From assembly GCF_002727185.1 (NCBI RefSeq), contig NZ_NIZW01000014.1:124001-188000 (forward strand): DNA of 64,000 bases. The letters are read 5' to 3'. The stretch comes from Rhodopirellula bahusiensis. Its GTDB lineage: Bacteria > Planctomycetota > Planctomycetia > Pirellulales > Pirellulaceae. Positions 30,130 to 38,654 of the stretch are shown one piece after another (within the stretch, counting starts at the first letter, position 1; each line of letters starts with the position of its first letter). The notes under the pieces were generated by a model. The model did not search any database and was not told the DNA's origin. It saw only the letters and a list, made by a program, of their open reading frames with translations. The position numbers and the translations under genes are program-made.

Positions 30130-30199
30130 GAGGTCCGAGCTACGAGATTCGGCGACCCGAAAGCCAGACCAATCCAGGACTTGTTACATATCTTGGTGG

Positions 30200-31234
30200 C
30201 TATTGGCCGTGTTTCACGCTCGTTGACTGTTTTGCGTTTGTCGACAAAGCGATGACCGCCCACGCACTGCCCCAGTCATTCGCGGTTGGCGTCGCTTTGC
30301 CTTTCGCCGATGCTTTCGTGCCGGGCACTTTCCAACGCCCACTGGGTTCTTGAGTTGCGACGAGGTACTTCACCGCACGATCCAAAACATTTGAATCCGC
30401 GCCTGTCATTGCCAGAGCGTGCAGGGCGTATCCGGTGCCCAGCGCGTCGCTGGTGTCCGCCAATTTCCATCCCCATCCACCATCATCATTTTGGTGATCC
30501 AACAAAGCGGATCGCCATCGTTGACTGGATGACGGAGGCAGTGATTGTTTCGACAAGCGGCGATTCATCTCATGAGCTAGTAACAATCGAGTGGCCAAGA
30601 ATTCCGTTGATTCGGGCCGATCGATGGAGTCGACGAACTGAATCGCGGTGGAGGGTTCAAACTCAACGGGCTCTCTCATCAAGGCGAGCGCCGTCCAAGC
30701 CGTCGTTGTCGCCGTGGTCTCTTTCGTCGGTCGGCGCTGAGCAGGAAGTTGTCCGCACGCACGCCACGATCCGTCGGCGGATTGTTCTTCAAGAAGCTTC
30801 TCTGCAAAACGCAATCGCCAATCGGTGCCGCCCGGAGCAGAGGATGCATTCGTTCGAGGGATCGCCAGCAATAGTTGCGTCATCGTGTCGATGTTCGCTG
30901 CCATCGTCGCCGACTGGTCCAGATTCGCCTTTTGCTCCGGTTTGACAAAGTTGACGACATCGGTGGACCAGCGTTCCCAGTCATCGAGCTGGTCGGAAAC
31001 GGCGATCGAATCGGTTCGCCGAGCGGCTTCGTGACTCCAAATCAGCGTCGGGATTTGATGGCATGAAACACACCCACGCTTTTCAATCCACCGTTCACCG
31101 GCCTGCTGAACATATTGCAATCCACGTTGGATCGAACGCGCGGCGTCCTGCGACCACGCAGGTTGGCCAGCCAACGCCACTCCGCCGATCCAAATCAAAG
31201 CACTCGTCGCGGCAACGCGAGATCGGAAAGTCAT
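30200..31234 (-). CDS. secreted CxxCH protein with squalene-cyclase-like alpha/alpha repeats
   Basis: 344 residues with a signal peptide (TSALIWIGGVALAGQPAWSQDA). Just after it is C55-V-S-C58-H59, a c-type haem attachment motif. The rest resembles the alpha-toroid of prenyltransferase/squalene-cyclase proteins, with repeats such as EEQSADGSWRACGQ, NDDGGWGWKLADTSDALGTGYAL and EPSGRWKVPG. The catalytic DxDD motif of squalene-hopene cyclases is absent, so I do not call it a cyclase. One haem site on a toroid suggests an electron-transfer or binding role. GAAGG lies 9 nt before the start. It is divided from the efflux operon by about 70 bp on the same strand. Confidence 0.72.
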   Translation of the reverse strand: MTFRSRVAATSALIWIGGVALAGQPAWSQDAARSIQRGLQYVQQAGERWIEKRGCVSCHQIPTLIWSHEAARRTDSIAVSDQLDDWERWSTDVVNFVKPEQKANLDQSATMAANIDTMTQLLLAIPRTNASSAPGGTDWRLRFAEKLLEEQSADGSWRACGQLPAQRRPTKETTATTTAWTALALMREPVEFEPSTAIQFVDSIDRPESTEFLATRLLLAHEMNRRLSKQSLPPSSSQRWRSALLDHQNDDGGWGWKLADTSDALGTGYALHALAMTGADSNVLDRAVKYLVATQEPSGRWKVPGTKASAKGKATPTANDWGSAWAVIALSTNAKQSTSVKHGQ

Positions 31235-31304
31235 GGAAAGTGCCTTCGGGGAGAAACGATCGCGGATACCGCTATCCTATCCTGATCGCATCAGTCGATC
31301 TCGA

Positions 31305-31655
31305 TCAGGCTTCGAGAATCTCAGTGATCTTTTCCGTTGGACGGCCAATCGCGGCTTTTCCGTTGTGGATCACGATCGGACGTTCGATCAACTTGGGGTT
31401 CTCCACCATCGTGGCGATCCACTGTTGGTCGGTCAGCGTTTGCTCACCCAAGTTCAGTTCTTTGAACAACGCTTCTTTCTTGCGGACCAAGTCTTTCGCG
31501 GGGATGCCCAGTAACTTCACGATCTCGGCGAGTTCTTTCTTCGTCGGCGGCGTGTCCAAGTACTTGATGACTTCTGGTTCGACACCACGTTCCTCCAGCA
31601 GTTGCAAAGCCTGACGTGACTTCGTGCATCTTGGGTTGTGATAGATCTTGGTCAT
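31305..31655 (-). CDS. arsC: arsenate reductase, glutaredoxin-type ArsC family
   Basis: 116 residues, the normal length for the ArsC/Spx/YffB family. The active-site Cys10 sits in NPRCTKSR, which carries the arginine after CT typical of ArsC. Later marks are KYLDTPPTKKEL, the catalytic-site Arg segment (PKLIERPIVI) and NGKAAIGRPTEKI. The enzyme would reduce arsenate to arsenite with glutathione/glutaredoxin-type thiols in the cytosol. No arsenite exporter or ArsR gene is adjacent, so the annotation rests on family alone. It lies 85 bp downstream of an NAD(P)-binding protein gene on the same strand. Confidence 0.87.
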   Translation of the reverse strand: MTKIYHNPRCTKSRQALQLLEERGVEPEVIKYLDTPPTKKELAEIVKLLGIPAKDLVRKKEALFKELNLGEQTLTDQQWIATMVENPKLIERPIVIHNGKAAIGRPTEKITEILEA

Positions 31656-31740
31656 GTTGCGGTCGAGTTGAGAATGGAGTACGAGGGCGGTCGAGTTGGA
31701 GCAAGCTGTGTGAATATCTGAGACGCCCGGGCGGGATCAT

Positions 31741-32472
31741 TCAATCCCGGTTGTAGAGCACCGGTGTTTTGCCTTTCCAGCGGTTCCATGTTTCGTCGTC
31801 GGAGATCAACTCGGCCATTAGGTGAGCGACATTGATACGGCTTGATTTTCCAGAGTTGAAAAGCGGGCTGCGAACCGGCGAAGGTTCAAGGTCGTATTCG
31901 GTGACTTCGTCCGCATCGTGCAGCGAGTCCGGACGAATGATGGACCATTCAATGTCGGGGTCACCTTCTTCGATTTGAGTTTGCAGAAACTCAGTCGCTC
32001 GTTCGTTGTCGACGTGAGGTGGAACCAACGTTCGCAGCAATGCGAACGCGCATCGTTCTGCAATCGAATGTGTTTCGTTCAAACGATGATTTTTGACTCC
32101 CGACGAGCTCATCAGCACGAAGCGAACCGGCTTGGGGGCGGAGGATTTCTGAGCCGCCTTGCACAACCGTTCGGCCGCATTCGTGACCAACCGGCGCGGT
32201 TGGCCGTACATGCCTTTCATTGTCAGGTTGTGACCCAAGCACGATGCGATGGCATGGCAACCGTCGACCTGAGCGATCAGTTGCTGGTCGGTAAGATCGA
32301 GCAGATTTCCCTCGGTGACCGTGCAGGCGGCTTCGTCGAAATCGCCCAGCATTTCACGAAGGCGCGAGATAGATCGAACCACAGTCACCACGTGGTGCCC
32401 GCGTTTGAGCAGTTGCTGAATCAATAAATGACCTGTTTGACCGGTTCCTCCGGCCACGAAAACCTTCGACAT
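31741..32472 (-). CDS. NAD(P)-binding atypical short-chain dehydrogenase (NmrA/SDR_a5-like)
   Basis: 243 residues. An N-terminal Rossmann fold with VFVAGGTGQTGHLLIQQLLKRGHHV (3-27) binds NAD(P). The remaining pattern (VRFVLMSSSGVKN, WSIIRPDSL, the C-terminal INVAHLMAELI) matches atypical SDR proteins that often lack the YxxxK catalytic pair and act as redox sensors or isomerase-like proteins. No reaction can be assigned. I start at MSKVFVAGG; eleven codons of extension upstream are unlikely. The start overlaps the stop of a short secreted-type frame (TGATG), which may mean coupling. Confidence 0.83.
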   Translation of the reverse strand: MSKVFVAGGTGQTGHLLIQQLLKRGHHVVTVVRSISRLREMLGDFDEAACTVTEGNLLDLTDQQLIAQVDGCHAIASCLGHNLTMKGMYGQPRRLVTNAAERLCKAAQKSSAPKPVRFVLMSSSGVKNHRLNETHSIAERCAFALLRTLVPPHVDNERATEFLQTQIEEGDPDIEWSIIRPDSLHDADEVTEYDLEPSPVRSPLFNSGKSSRINVAHLMAELISDDETWNRWKGKTPVLYNRD

Positions 32473-32687
32473 CACAATTTCCAAAAAGACATGTTGGCCA
32501 AGCAAAGTTCCAATGCGAATCGGCGGATGGAAACTATTGCGTTAGCGATTCGCTTGCGAGCCATGGCAACGGACGAGGCAGATGCCTGCATTCGAACGGC
32601 AGGGGGCCCGTCGGCGAGACAAGTCCTGGTGCTTGGAGCGAACACCAACGAAATCGCCAGAACGGCAAGCATCGAGAATGATTTCAT
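32472..32687 (-). CDS. possible small secreted protein
   Basis: 71 residues beginning MKSFSMLAVLAISLVFAPSTRTCLADG, a convincing signal peptide, then about 45 mostly basic and aliphatic residues with no known domain. The stop overlaps the start of the NAD(P)-binding gene as TGATG, an arrangement typical of real coupled genes. Against it: no clear Shine-Dalgarno, no family I recognise, and the C-terminal part (ALELCLANMSFWKL) is not distinctive. It could be chance or the remnant of a longer gene. Confidence 0.35.
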   Translation of the reverse strand: MKSFSMLAVLAISLVFAPSTRTCLADGPPAVRMQASASSVAMARKRIANAIVSIRRFALELCLANMSFWKL

Positions 32688-32830
32688 CGGTGGGCGAATC
32701 GTCTGCGTCAAAAGGAAACGTGCATGGCTGTGGGCATCTTGGATGCTCATGATCGGCCATGCGGTGCAGACTCATCAAGGGGAAAGGACCGGCGCGAAGG
32801 CCAGCCGTCTTCCAAGCACTCTACTGCGGA

Positions 32831-34396
32831 CTATTCGTCCGTCGGCGATTCGGAGTCTTCTGGACTCGCGTCTTCGGAAGCCGCTGGTTTCACATCAATC
32901 CGGTACGCCTTCGCGATCGCTTGTCGGCTGTAGTCGATTGATTCGCCCAGAATTCGTGCGGACTCTTGGCTGGCATGGAATCCCTTGCTGTTTTCGCTGG
33001 CAATGTAGTCCAGACGCCACATCGCTTTGCGTTGCAAGTCACGAATCGGTTTGAGTTGTTCTTCGGTTGCACCGGCTTCTTGGACTTCGATGATCGCGTC
33101 CAGCATTTCGGTCATCGCGTTGGCAGCGCGATCGATCAGGGCTCGCGTTCGGTCTTGGATCACATCGACGCGAGCTTTGATTTCGGCCTCGGGAACCTTG
33201 TGGCAGGTTTGGCAGGCCTTGTTGATGTTCATCATCGGGCTGCGAACCCAGTGACTGCTGACCTTGGTCGCACCGACCTTTTCGAACGGCATGTGGCAAT
33301 CGCTGCAACTGACGCCGGCTCGAGCGTGAATGCCTTGGCTCCAAAGTTCGAACTCAGGGTGTTGAGCTTTGTAGACTTTGGTGCCGGTGGTTTTGTGAAC
33401 GTAGTCGTAGAACTCTCCGCCATCGGGGAACGTGGTAGCGTCCCATTCGGCCTCGAGGTTTTCCATCTTCAGCCCGTTGCTCCAGGGGTAAGTCAACGTC
33501 ATCTTGTTCGCACAGTAGTACTCGACATGGCACTGGCCGCAGACAAACGATCGCATTTCCTGGCGAGTCGCCATTGTGTTCGGGTCGTAGTCGCCTTTCT
33601 TGCCGCTATCACGCCAGGACTGGATGCTGGGCAGGTGTGGAACTTCAGCGTCGCTCTTGGCAAGTTTGTCGATGCCCAAGATGAATCCGGGGCGAGTGAC
33701 TCGAATCGACATCGTCTCGGGGTCGTGGCAATCCACGCATGAAACCGGATGGGCACCACCGACATGGGGATCGCCGCTGGCGGCGTCAAATCCATCGGGA
33801 GTCTTTTCGATTTCCGCATGAATTTCTTCGTACTTCTTGGTGCTGACCGATCGGAAGCCGGCCAAGACCGCCTCCTGTTGAAAGCCATCGGCCAGTGATT
33901 TCGCGTCGGCCGGTTTGCCTTGTTCTTCCAATCCGATTCGTCGGTACGTGGCGGCGATGGACGCGTGGCAATGCAAGCAAGCACCGGATTGTTGAACGTC
34001 GGTCACTCGCTTGGTGACTTCTTGGTCAGCCAACATGTGAGCGTGACCGCGTGCTTCGCGATAATCGATGCTGAAGGCATAGCCAGCAAACAATCGTTTC
34101 AGCCAAGGCGATTCTTCCAGCTTGCTGGGTGGCAGAGCGTGGTTGCCGCCGAAGTCGGTGTAATCGTCGTTGACCGTTTTCAGGTAGTCCTCGTATTGCT
34201 GCGGGAAGTTCAGGCCCCAGGGTTCTGGGTCGGTGCTGATTTCAGTGACGTCGACCACCTTGGTGAACGGAGCCCTGGCCTCTTGCTTGCGTTCAAAGAT
34301 GTTGACCAGCAACGCGACAACGCCGAACGTTGCGAAAGCGGTCAGTGCGGTCAATAGAATCAGCCATCCGAAGCTGCGTGGTTGCTGATCGGACAT
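32831..34396 (-). CDS. nrfA: ammonia-forming cytochrome c nitrite reductase (NrfA), five-haem, CxxCH at haem 1
   Basis: 521 residues. An N-terminal membrane helix (about 10-33) anchors the protein outside the cytoplasm. Five haem motifs: C140LHCH, C220VDCH, C286GQCH, C364SDCH and C395QTCH. NrfA reduces nitrite to ammonium with six electrons. In Escherichia coli the catalytic first haem is bound by CxxCK; here it is CLHCH, a variant known in some bacteria such as Campylobacter. The calcium-site and active-site region around VEYYC (residues 291-295) and the HARAGVSCSDCHMP segment are conserved. The gene lies 82 bp downstream of nrfH and is transcribed with it. An acidic tail ends the protein. 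Confidence 0.95.
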   Translation of the reverse strand: MSDQQPRSFGWLILLTALTAFATFGVVALLVNIFERKQEARAPFTKVVDVTEISTDPEPWGLNFPQQYEDYLKTVNDDYTDFGGNHALPPSKLEESPWLKRLFAGYAFSIDYREARGHAHMLADQEVTKRVTDVQQSGACLHCHASIAATYRRIGLEEQGKPADAKSLADGFQQEAVLAGFRSVSTKKYEEIHAEIEKTPDGFDAASGDPHVGGAHPVSCVDCHDPETMSIRVTRPGFILGIDKLAKSDAEVPHLPSIQSWRDSGKKGDYDPNTMATRQEMRSFVCGQCHVEYYCANKMTLTYPWSNGLKMENLEAEWDATTFPDGGEFYDYVHKTTGTKVYKAQHPEFELWSQGIHARAGVSCSDCHMPFEKVGATKVSSHWVRSPMMNINKACQTCHKVPEAEIKARVDVIQDRTRALIDRAANAMTEMLDAIIEVQEAGATEEQLKPIRDLQRKAMWRLDYIASENSKGFHASQESARILGESIDYSRQAIAKAYRIDVKPAASEDASPEDSESPTDE

Positions 34397-34478
34397 GACA
34401 AACCTTTGCGAACGAAGATTGAAAGAAGAGGTCGAATAGGAAGAACGTCAAAGAACGAGGTCGACACCAAGAACGGTG

Positions 34479-35015
34479 TCAACGCGGATGCATCCAGTCC
34501 ACTTTGCCGTGGCCCGCATGGCCAACGTCGGCATGGCAATGGACGCAGTTCTGCATGTCACCTTGCGAGGTCGCCGGCAACAACGCATGCACAAAATCAC
34601 GATGGCAGTCCACGCAAGTGCTCTGAGTGACTCGGCGGTTGCGTGGTTTGATTTCGATCGGATCGGAATAGCCACCCAAGGTGAATGCCAAGGAGTGGAA
34701 GAATCCATTGTCGCCTTTGACGACCCACTTGCCGATTTTGTCGTGCGGCAGGTGGCAATCGTTGCAAACGGCAACATGGTGGTGAGAACTCTGCTGCCAA
34801 GAATCAAAGTGCGATTGCATCACGTGACAATTGACGCACGTCTCGGGTTTGTTGCTCAGGTAGCTGGCACCTTTGCCGTAACCGAAAGTGAACGTGCCGA
34901 TACCGGCGAGCAGTCCCAGTACCAAACAAAAGGCAAACGTTGCTTTTGAATTCCGGGTTTTCGCGGAGTTCTTGATCGGCATCGGTTCCGATGGATCGCC
35001 GGTGGCAGATCGCAT
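34479..35015 (-). CDS. nrfH: NrfH, tetrahaem quinol dehydrogenase subunit of nitrite reductase
   Basis: 178 residues of the NapC/NirT family. One membrane helix at about 25-48 (ATFAFCLVLGLLAGIGTFTFGYG) is followed by four haem motifs: C60VNCH, C84NDCH, C134VDCH and C157VHCH. It takes electrons from menaquinol and passes them to NrfA. I start at MRSATGDPSE because an AAGGA sequence lies just upstream; the 35 codons before it are unlike NrfH. The promoter should lie between this start and the rhodanese gene (35016-35223), but I see no clear FNR-type palindrome or sigma-54 site there. Confidence 0.94.
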   Translation of the reverse strand: MRSATGDPSEPMPIKNSAKTRNSKATFAFCLVLGLLAGIGTFTFGYGKGASYLSNKPETCVNCHVMQSHFDSWQQSSHHHVAVCNDCHLPHDKIGKWVVKGDNGFFHSLAFTLGGYSDPIEIKPRNRRVTQSTCVDCHRDFVHALLPATSQGDMQNCVHCHADVGHAGHGKVDWMHPR

Positions 35016-35223
35016 GATGATCCATTCCTTTCGCGTGACCCAAGCCAGGTCAGAGATGACTCGCTTGGTGGGGTGGAATGTAACAACTTGCACGTGCGTG
35101 TGCACCTTTTGGATGACCAAATTGTGCTTTGTTGTCAGAACTTCATTGGTCTCTATACGATGTGATCGGACACTTGCGATGCGGGTGTGCTTATCTGCTC
35201 AGTTTCTATGTTGATGTGTGACT

Positions 35224-35673
35224 CTACGGCACGCTCTCGTAACCATCCGGTGCGCGGAGGAGCTTATTATGCGTATGGACTCGTCGCGTGGTCTGCCCCT
35301 GCGGATCGACGAGCTCGCCGCCGGCCTCGCACCATCCCAGTATCCCCGGTCGATAGTTGCGAGCTTGAATTCCGTTGTGGAGGCATCGTTGAGCGAAAAG
35401 CAAGCTTCGACCTCCGACGGTGCAGGACGCAATCACCGTTCGGTTTTTGAGTTCGTCCCGCTGCGACCAAAATTCGTCCATCGAAATGGCACCGGGGATT
35501 TGAGAAACATCTCGCTCGGATTGTGAACGGACATCCACCAGGACGAATGACTCGTCATCCCGTTCTAGCAAGCCTCGCAGTTCCTTGGTCGAGATATCTT
35601 CGACTCGGCTTCGCCTGACGAATGGAGCGATCCAATTGAGCCAGCGAACAAATTGTTTGGACAGCCAAACCAT
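35224..35673 (-). CDS. single-domain rhodanese
   Basis: 149 residues with one rhodanese domain (about 25-130). Marks are VLVDVRSQSERDVSQIPGAISM and the active-site loop C84TVGGRS, with the persulfide-carrying cysteine in place. A short hydrophobic/basic N-terminus (WLSKQFVRWLNWIAPFVRR) could associate with the membrane. Rhodaneses move sulfane sulfur to acceptors such as cyanide, thiols or proteins. It is one of three rhodanese-domain regions within 3.5 kb. It is divergent from the MerR regulator gene. Confidence 0.88.
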   Translation of the reverse strand: MVWLSKQFVRWLNWIAPFVRRSRVEDISTKELRGLLERDDESFVLVDVRSQSERDVSQIPGAISMDEFWSQRDELKNRTVIASCTVGGRSLLFAQRCLHNGIQARNYRPGILGWCEAGGELVDPQGQTTRRVHTHNKLLRAPDGYESVP

Positions 35674-35782
35674 GCGTGTTTCCTAACGAGGCGAAGTGCC
35701 AACCAAACGGTCGTGAGCGAGGGGATACATTGTTGGCGGATCGACGAACTGGATGAACCTGAAAAAAGTCCAGATTTGGCGT

Positions 35783-35813
35783 TTGACTCTCCCGTTGGAG
35801 GAGGCCGTAGGAT
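35783..35813 (+). promoter_or_regulatory. MerR-type promoter/operator candidate with 19-bp spacer
   Basis: TTGACT (35783-35788) and TAGGAT (35808-35813) are separated by 19 bp, the over-long spacer typical of MerR-controlled promoters. The spacer contains the dyad CTCC-CGTT-GGAG (35789-35800) followed by GAGG, resembling BmrR-type operators. It lies directly at the start of the MerR-family gene, which suggests autoregulation. The alternative reading is that GGAGGAGG (35797-35804) is simply a Shine-Dalgarno for the ATG at 35812. Confidence 0.55.
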
Positions 35814-36639
35814 GGCGGACATGTTCAGCATAGGCGAATTTTCCAAGGTGACCGGGCTGACGATCAAGTCACTCCGGTTTTATCACGAGCAAGGTGTTTT
35901 GACGCCAAGTCGTGTCGAAGCTGGGAGCGGGTACCGTTACTACTCGGAATCACAGATCGACACCGCGCGGGTGATTGCACAGCTTCGTGAGTTGGATTTC
36001 TCCGTGGCTGATGTTCGAGAGATATTGAGCAACCACAGTGACGACGCCGACATCGTCGAACGCTTGAAGTCCCAACGGGCTGTGATCAAAGAGCGGATGA
36101 AAAAAGATCGTGGCATTGCCGGGTTGCTCGATCAAATCATTGTCCATGAAACCGAGGCAACCAAAACGATGAGCCAGACCAACTATGCCGTCGAGGAAAA
36201 GAACGTCGACCCTTGTTTGATCGCAAGCATTCGCATGAAAGGAGCCTACAGCGAATGCGGCAAAGGATTCGCGAAAATTGGCCGGCGACTGGGGCGATTC
36301 ATCAATGGCAAACCCATGTTGTTGCACCACGACACCGAATACAAAGAAGGGGACGCTGATTTCGAGGCGTGCATGCCGGTCAAAGGAGGCGAGTCGAACG
36401 ACGAAATCACCGTCAAAGAATTGCCTGGCGGACGAGTCCTGTCGTTGATGCATTTAGGACCCTACGAGGAGATCGGTCGGTCCTACGAAAAGATCATGAA
36501 GCACGCGAAAGCACAGTCATTGAACTATGACGTGCCGACGCGGGAGATTTACCACAAAGGACCCGGCATGATTTTCAAAGGCAACCCGAAGAAGTACCTC
36601 ACCGAAATCGTTTTTCTAATTTCGGATGACGTTTCCTGA
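35812..36639 (+). CDS. MerR-family regulator with GyrI-like effector domain (BmrR-like)
   Basis: 275 residues. The N-terminal winged helix (about 4-72: FSIGEFSKVTGLTIKSLRFYHEQGVLTP, SGYRYYSESQIDTARVI) binds a distorted promoter. A coiled coil (about 75-120) links it to a C-terminal GyrI/BmrR-type effector domain (about 130-275: LIASIRMKGAYSECGKGF, VLSLMHLGPYEEIG, REIYHKGPG) that usually binds lipophilic cations. It lacks the metal-binding cysteines of metal-type MerR proteins. Two starts compete: ATG at 35812, after a strong GGAGG, and ATG at 35821, which would be leaderless if the MerR-type promoter over the start is real. No drug pump is adjacent, so the target is probably its own promoter plus distant genes. 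Confidence 0.88.
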   Translation: MADMFSIGEFSKVTGLTIKSLRFYHEQGVLTPSRVEAGSGYRYYSESQIDTARVIAQLRELDFSVADVREILSNHSDDADIVERLKSQRAVIKERMKKDRGIAGLLDQIIVHETEATKTMSQTNYAVEEKNVDPCLIASIRMKGAYSECGKGFAKIGRRLGRFINGKPMLLHHDTEYKEGDADFEACMPVKGGESNDEITVKELPGGRVLSLMHLGPYEEIGRSYEKIMKHAKAQSLNYDVPTREIYHKGPGMIFKGNPKKYLTEIVFLISDDVS

Positions 36640-36691
36640 AGTTCGCTGGTCCATCATCCAGACTGTTTTAAACACCATCTGAGGTCTCATC

Positions 36692-37084
36692 ATGAGCGAT
36701 GCCATTTCCATGTTCCTTTCCGCTCCGACCTACGCCGTCGCGGGGGCTTCTGCTCGCCAGCACAAGTATGGCAACAAGGTCTTCCGGGCCCTGATCGGAT
36801 CTGGACGAAACGCGTACCCTCTCAATCCGATCACGGAAGAAATCGAGGGGCATCAGGCGTACCCGCGGATTCAGGATTTGCCGACGGTGCCCGAGGCGGT
36901 TTCGATCATCACCCCGCCCGAGGTGACTCGCAAAGTGGTCGCGGACGCGATCGAAGCGGGCGTGAAGCACCTGTGGATGCAACCCGGTGCGGAGCATGAG
37001 GAAGCCAGCCAGGCAGCACGGGAGGCGGGGCTAACCGTGATCGACGACGGCAGTTGCATCTTGGTGCTGCTCGCTCGCGAATGA
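36692..37084 (+). CDS. CoA-binding domain protein (YccU-like)
   Basis: 130 residues, a single CoA-binding Rossmann-like domain as in E. coli YccU. Marks are YAVAGASARQHKYGNKVFRALI at the nucleotide site, AYPLNPITEEIEGHQAYP, VSIITPPEVTRKVV and LWMQPGAEHEEA. The function of the family is not firmly known; it binds CoA or an acyl-CoA. GAGG lies 7 nt before the start. It is 52 bp downstream of the MerR-type regulator and could be co-transcribed with it. Confidence 0.9.
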   Translation: MSDAISMFLSAPTYAVAGASARQHKYGNKVFRALIGSGRNAYPLNPITEEIEGHQAYPRIQDLPTVPEAVSIITPPEVTRKVVADAIEAGVKHLWMQPGAEHEEASQAAREAGLTVIDDGSCILVLLARE

Positions 37085-37133
37085 GATGCAACGGCCGGTT
37101 GACGTCTGGGAGATGGAAACGGAACGTCGCTGG

Positions 37134-38534
37134 CTATTTCTCGACAGAGTAGCCCGCGTTTTTCCAGGCACTCATGCTGCCGGGCACATTGTGAACTCGC
37201 TGGAAACCGTTTCGTTGCAACACGCTCGCAGCGATGCTCGCTCTGTACCCACTGCCGCAATAAACCGCGACGGGCTCGTCTCGGTTCAGGTCCAACTCGC
37301 CGTTGACGCCATCTCTCATGTCAGCAACGTAGTGGTGTTTCGCTCCTGAAATTCGATTGGATTCGAACTCGGAAGACGCACGAACGTCGAGGATCTGAAA
37401 CTCACTCTGGTGTTCGTTCAGATCGTGAACGGTGAGTTGTGGCGTGGTCGACAACGGCAGTCCAGCATTGTCCCAGGCTTTCATACCACCGACGAGATAG
37501 CCTTCGAAGCGATGCAATCCGACGACCGCAAAATGCCACGCGACCCAGTCCAATTGGGTTTCGTCATCCACGACGAGCAGGATTGGCCGATCGTAGTCGA
37601 GCATGTCGCCGGCCCAGACCGATAGTTCAGGTCGGTCACCCAAGTTGATTGCACCCTCGATGTGGCCTCCACCAAACGCGAGCATTTGACGTGTGTCGAC
37701 GAGTTGTGCTTGGCCAGTCTGAATGGCTTCTTGGAATGGCTTCGGAGGCAGGCCCGGAACGACGGGGGCGTGACCAATCAGATCGGGACCCTCGGCATTG
37801 ATCTTCTTCAGAATCGGATAGTGCTGGGGCACCGGCGGGGCACCCTCGGTGACGAACTTTGCGAACTCGTCGAAGTCTTCGTGCTGCAAGAACGCATTGC
37901 TTTTCCGTTCCTGGCCAATGGTCGTCATCGGTCGTTCACCGATGCTGGCTCCACACGCCGAACCGGCACCATGACATGGGTAAACGATGACGTCATCGGC
38001 GAGTTTTAAGTAATAATCACGAAGCGTTGAGAACAGTTGCTTGGTGAGTTCTTCGGTTTCCTCTTCCCACAGCAAATCCGGACGGCCAGCGGATCCGACG
38101 AAGAGCGAGTCACCACTGAGCACACCCCATGGTTCGTTTGGCGAATCGGAATCAGCCAGCTCGTACGACAAATGTTCGGGGGTGTGACCAGGCGTGTGTC
38201 GGGCGGTGATCTTTGTGGATCCGAATTCAAACGAATCTCCGTCCTTGATTTTTTGAACGTCGAATCCGTAGCTGGCATCGCCTTCGCCGCTCGCGAAAAT
38301 CTTTGCGTTGCCGACTCTGGACTGCAGTTCGCGCGAACCGCTCATGAAGTCCGCGTGGATGTGGGTCTCAAAGATGTGCGTGATTGCGACGCCGTGTTGA
38401 CGGCTGAGACGGACGTAAGTCTCGACGTTGGGTTGTGGGTCGATGACCGCCGCGGTTCCGGTGCTGTCATCGCCGATCAAGTAGGACAGTTGCGAGATTC
38501 CTCCCGTTTGAATGCTCTCAAAAATCATGGTCAT
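37134..38534 (-). CDS. metallo-beta-lactamase-fold persulfide dioxygenase-like protein with two rhodanese domains
   Basis: 466 residues. The N-terminal metallo-beta-lactamase domain (about 1-250) has H58-x-H60-x-D62, His117 (HTPGH) and Asp142 (LSGD), the mononuclear-iron arrangement of ETHE1-type persulfide dioxygenases. Two rhodanese domains follow. The first (about 270-365) has lost its cysteine (VVDDETQLDW in the loop). The second (about 375-466) keeps it (VYCGSGYRAS). The expected role is oxidation of glutathione- or protein-persulfide to sulfite, with sulfur handling by the active rhodanese. The start MTMIFESIQ has AGGTG 6 nt upstream. The DUF442 phosphatase gene lies 120 bp upstream on the same strand. 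Confidence 0.9.
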   Translation of the reverse strand: MTMIFESIQTGGISQLSYLIGDDSTGTAAVIDPQPNVETYVRLSRQHGVAITHIFETHIHADFMSGSRELQSRVGNAKIFASGEGDASYGFDVQKIKDGDSFEFGSTKITARHTPGHTPEHLSYELADSDSPNEPWGVLSGDSLFVGSAGRPDLLWEEETEELTKQLFSTLRDYYLKLADDVIVYPCHGAGSACGASIGERPMTTIGQERKSNAFLQHEDFDEFAKFVTEGAPPVPQHYPILKKINAEGPDLIGHAPVVPGLPPKPFQEAIQTGQAQLVDTRQMLAFGGGHIEGAINLGDRPELSVWAGDMLDYDRPILLVVDDETQLDWVAWHFAVVGLHRFEGYLVGGMKAWDNAGLPLSTTPQLTVHDLNEHQSEFQILDVRASSEFESNRISGAKHHYVADMRDGVNGELDLNRDEPVAVYCGSGYRASIAASVLQRNGFQRVHNVPGSMSAWKNAGYSVEK

Positions 38535-38654
38535 CGGACTCACCTGGATGTCTGGAAAAAAGTGTCAGTGGAATCGGTCCAGCGAGGTTCGTCGTGGAAC
38601 CTCGCTGGGTTCCGTTGCCGCAAATGAGCGACCGCGGTTCGAGTTCCCAAGGGA

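Noticed and set aside
30200-31234. Squalene-hopene cyclase
   Set aside because: The protein is about half the usual length and lacks the catalytic DxDD motif; only the toroid-type repeats match.
35016-35223. FNR-type or sigma-54 site upstream of nrfH
   Set aside because: I looked for TTGAT-N4-ATCAA and -24/-12 patterns and found only weak partial matches.
35685-35710. Sigma-54 promoter upstream of the rhodanese gene
   Set aside because: GG and GC spacing occurs, but the -24 core and the -12 TTGC are both poor, within chance expectation.
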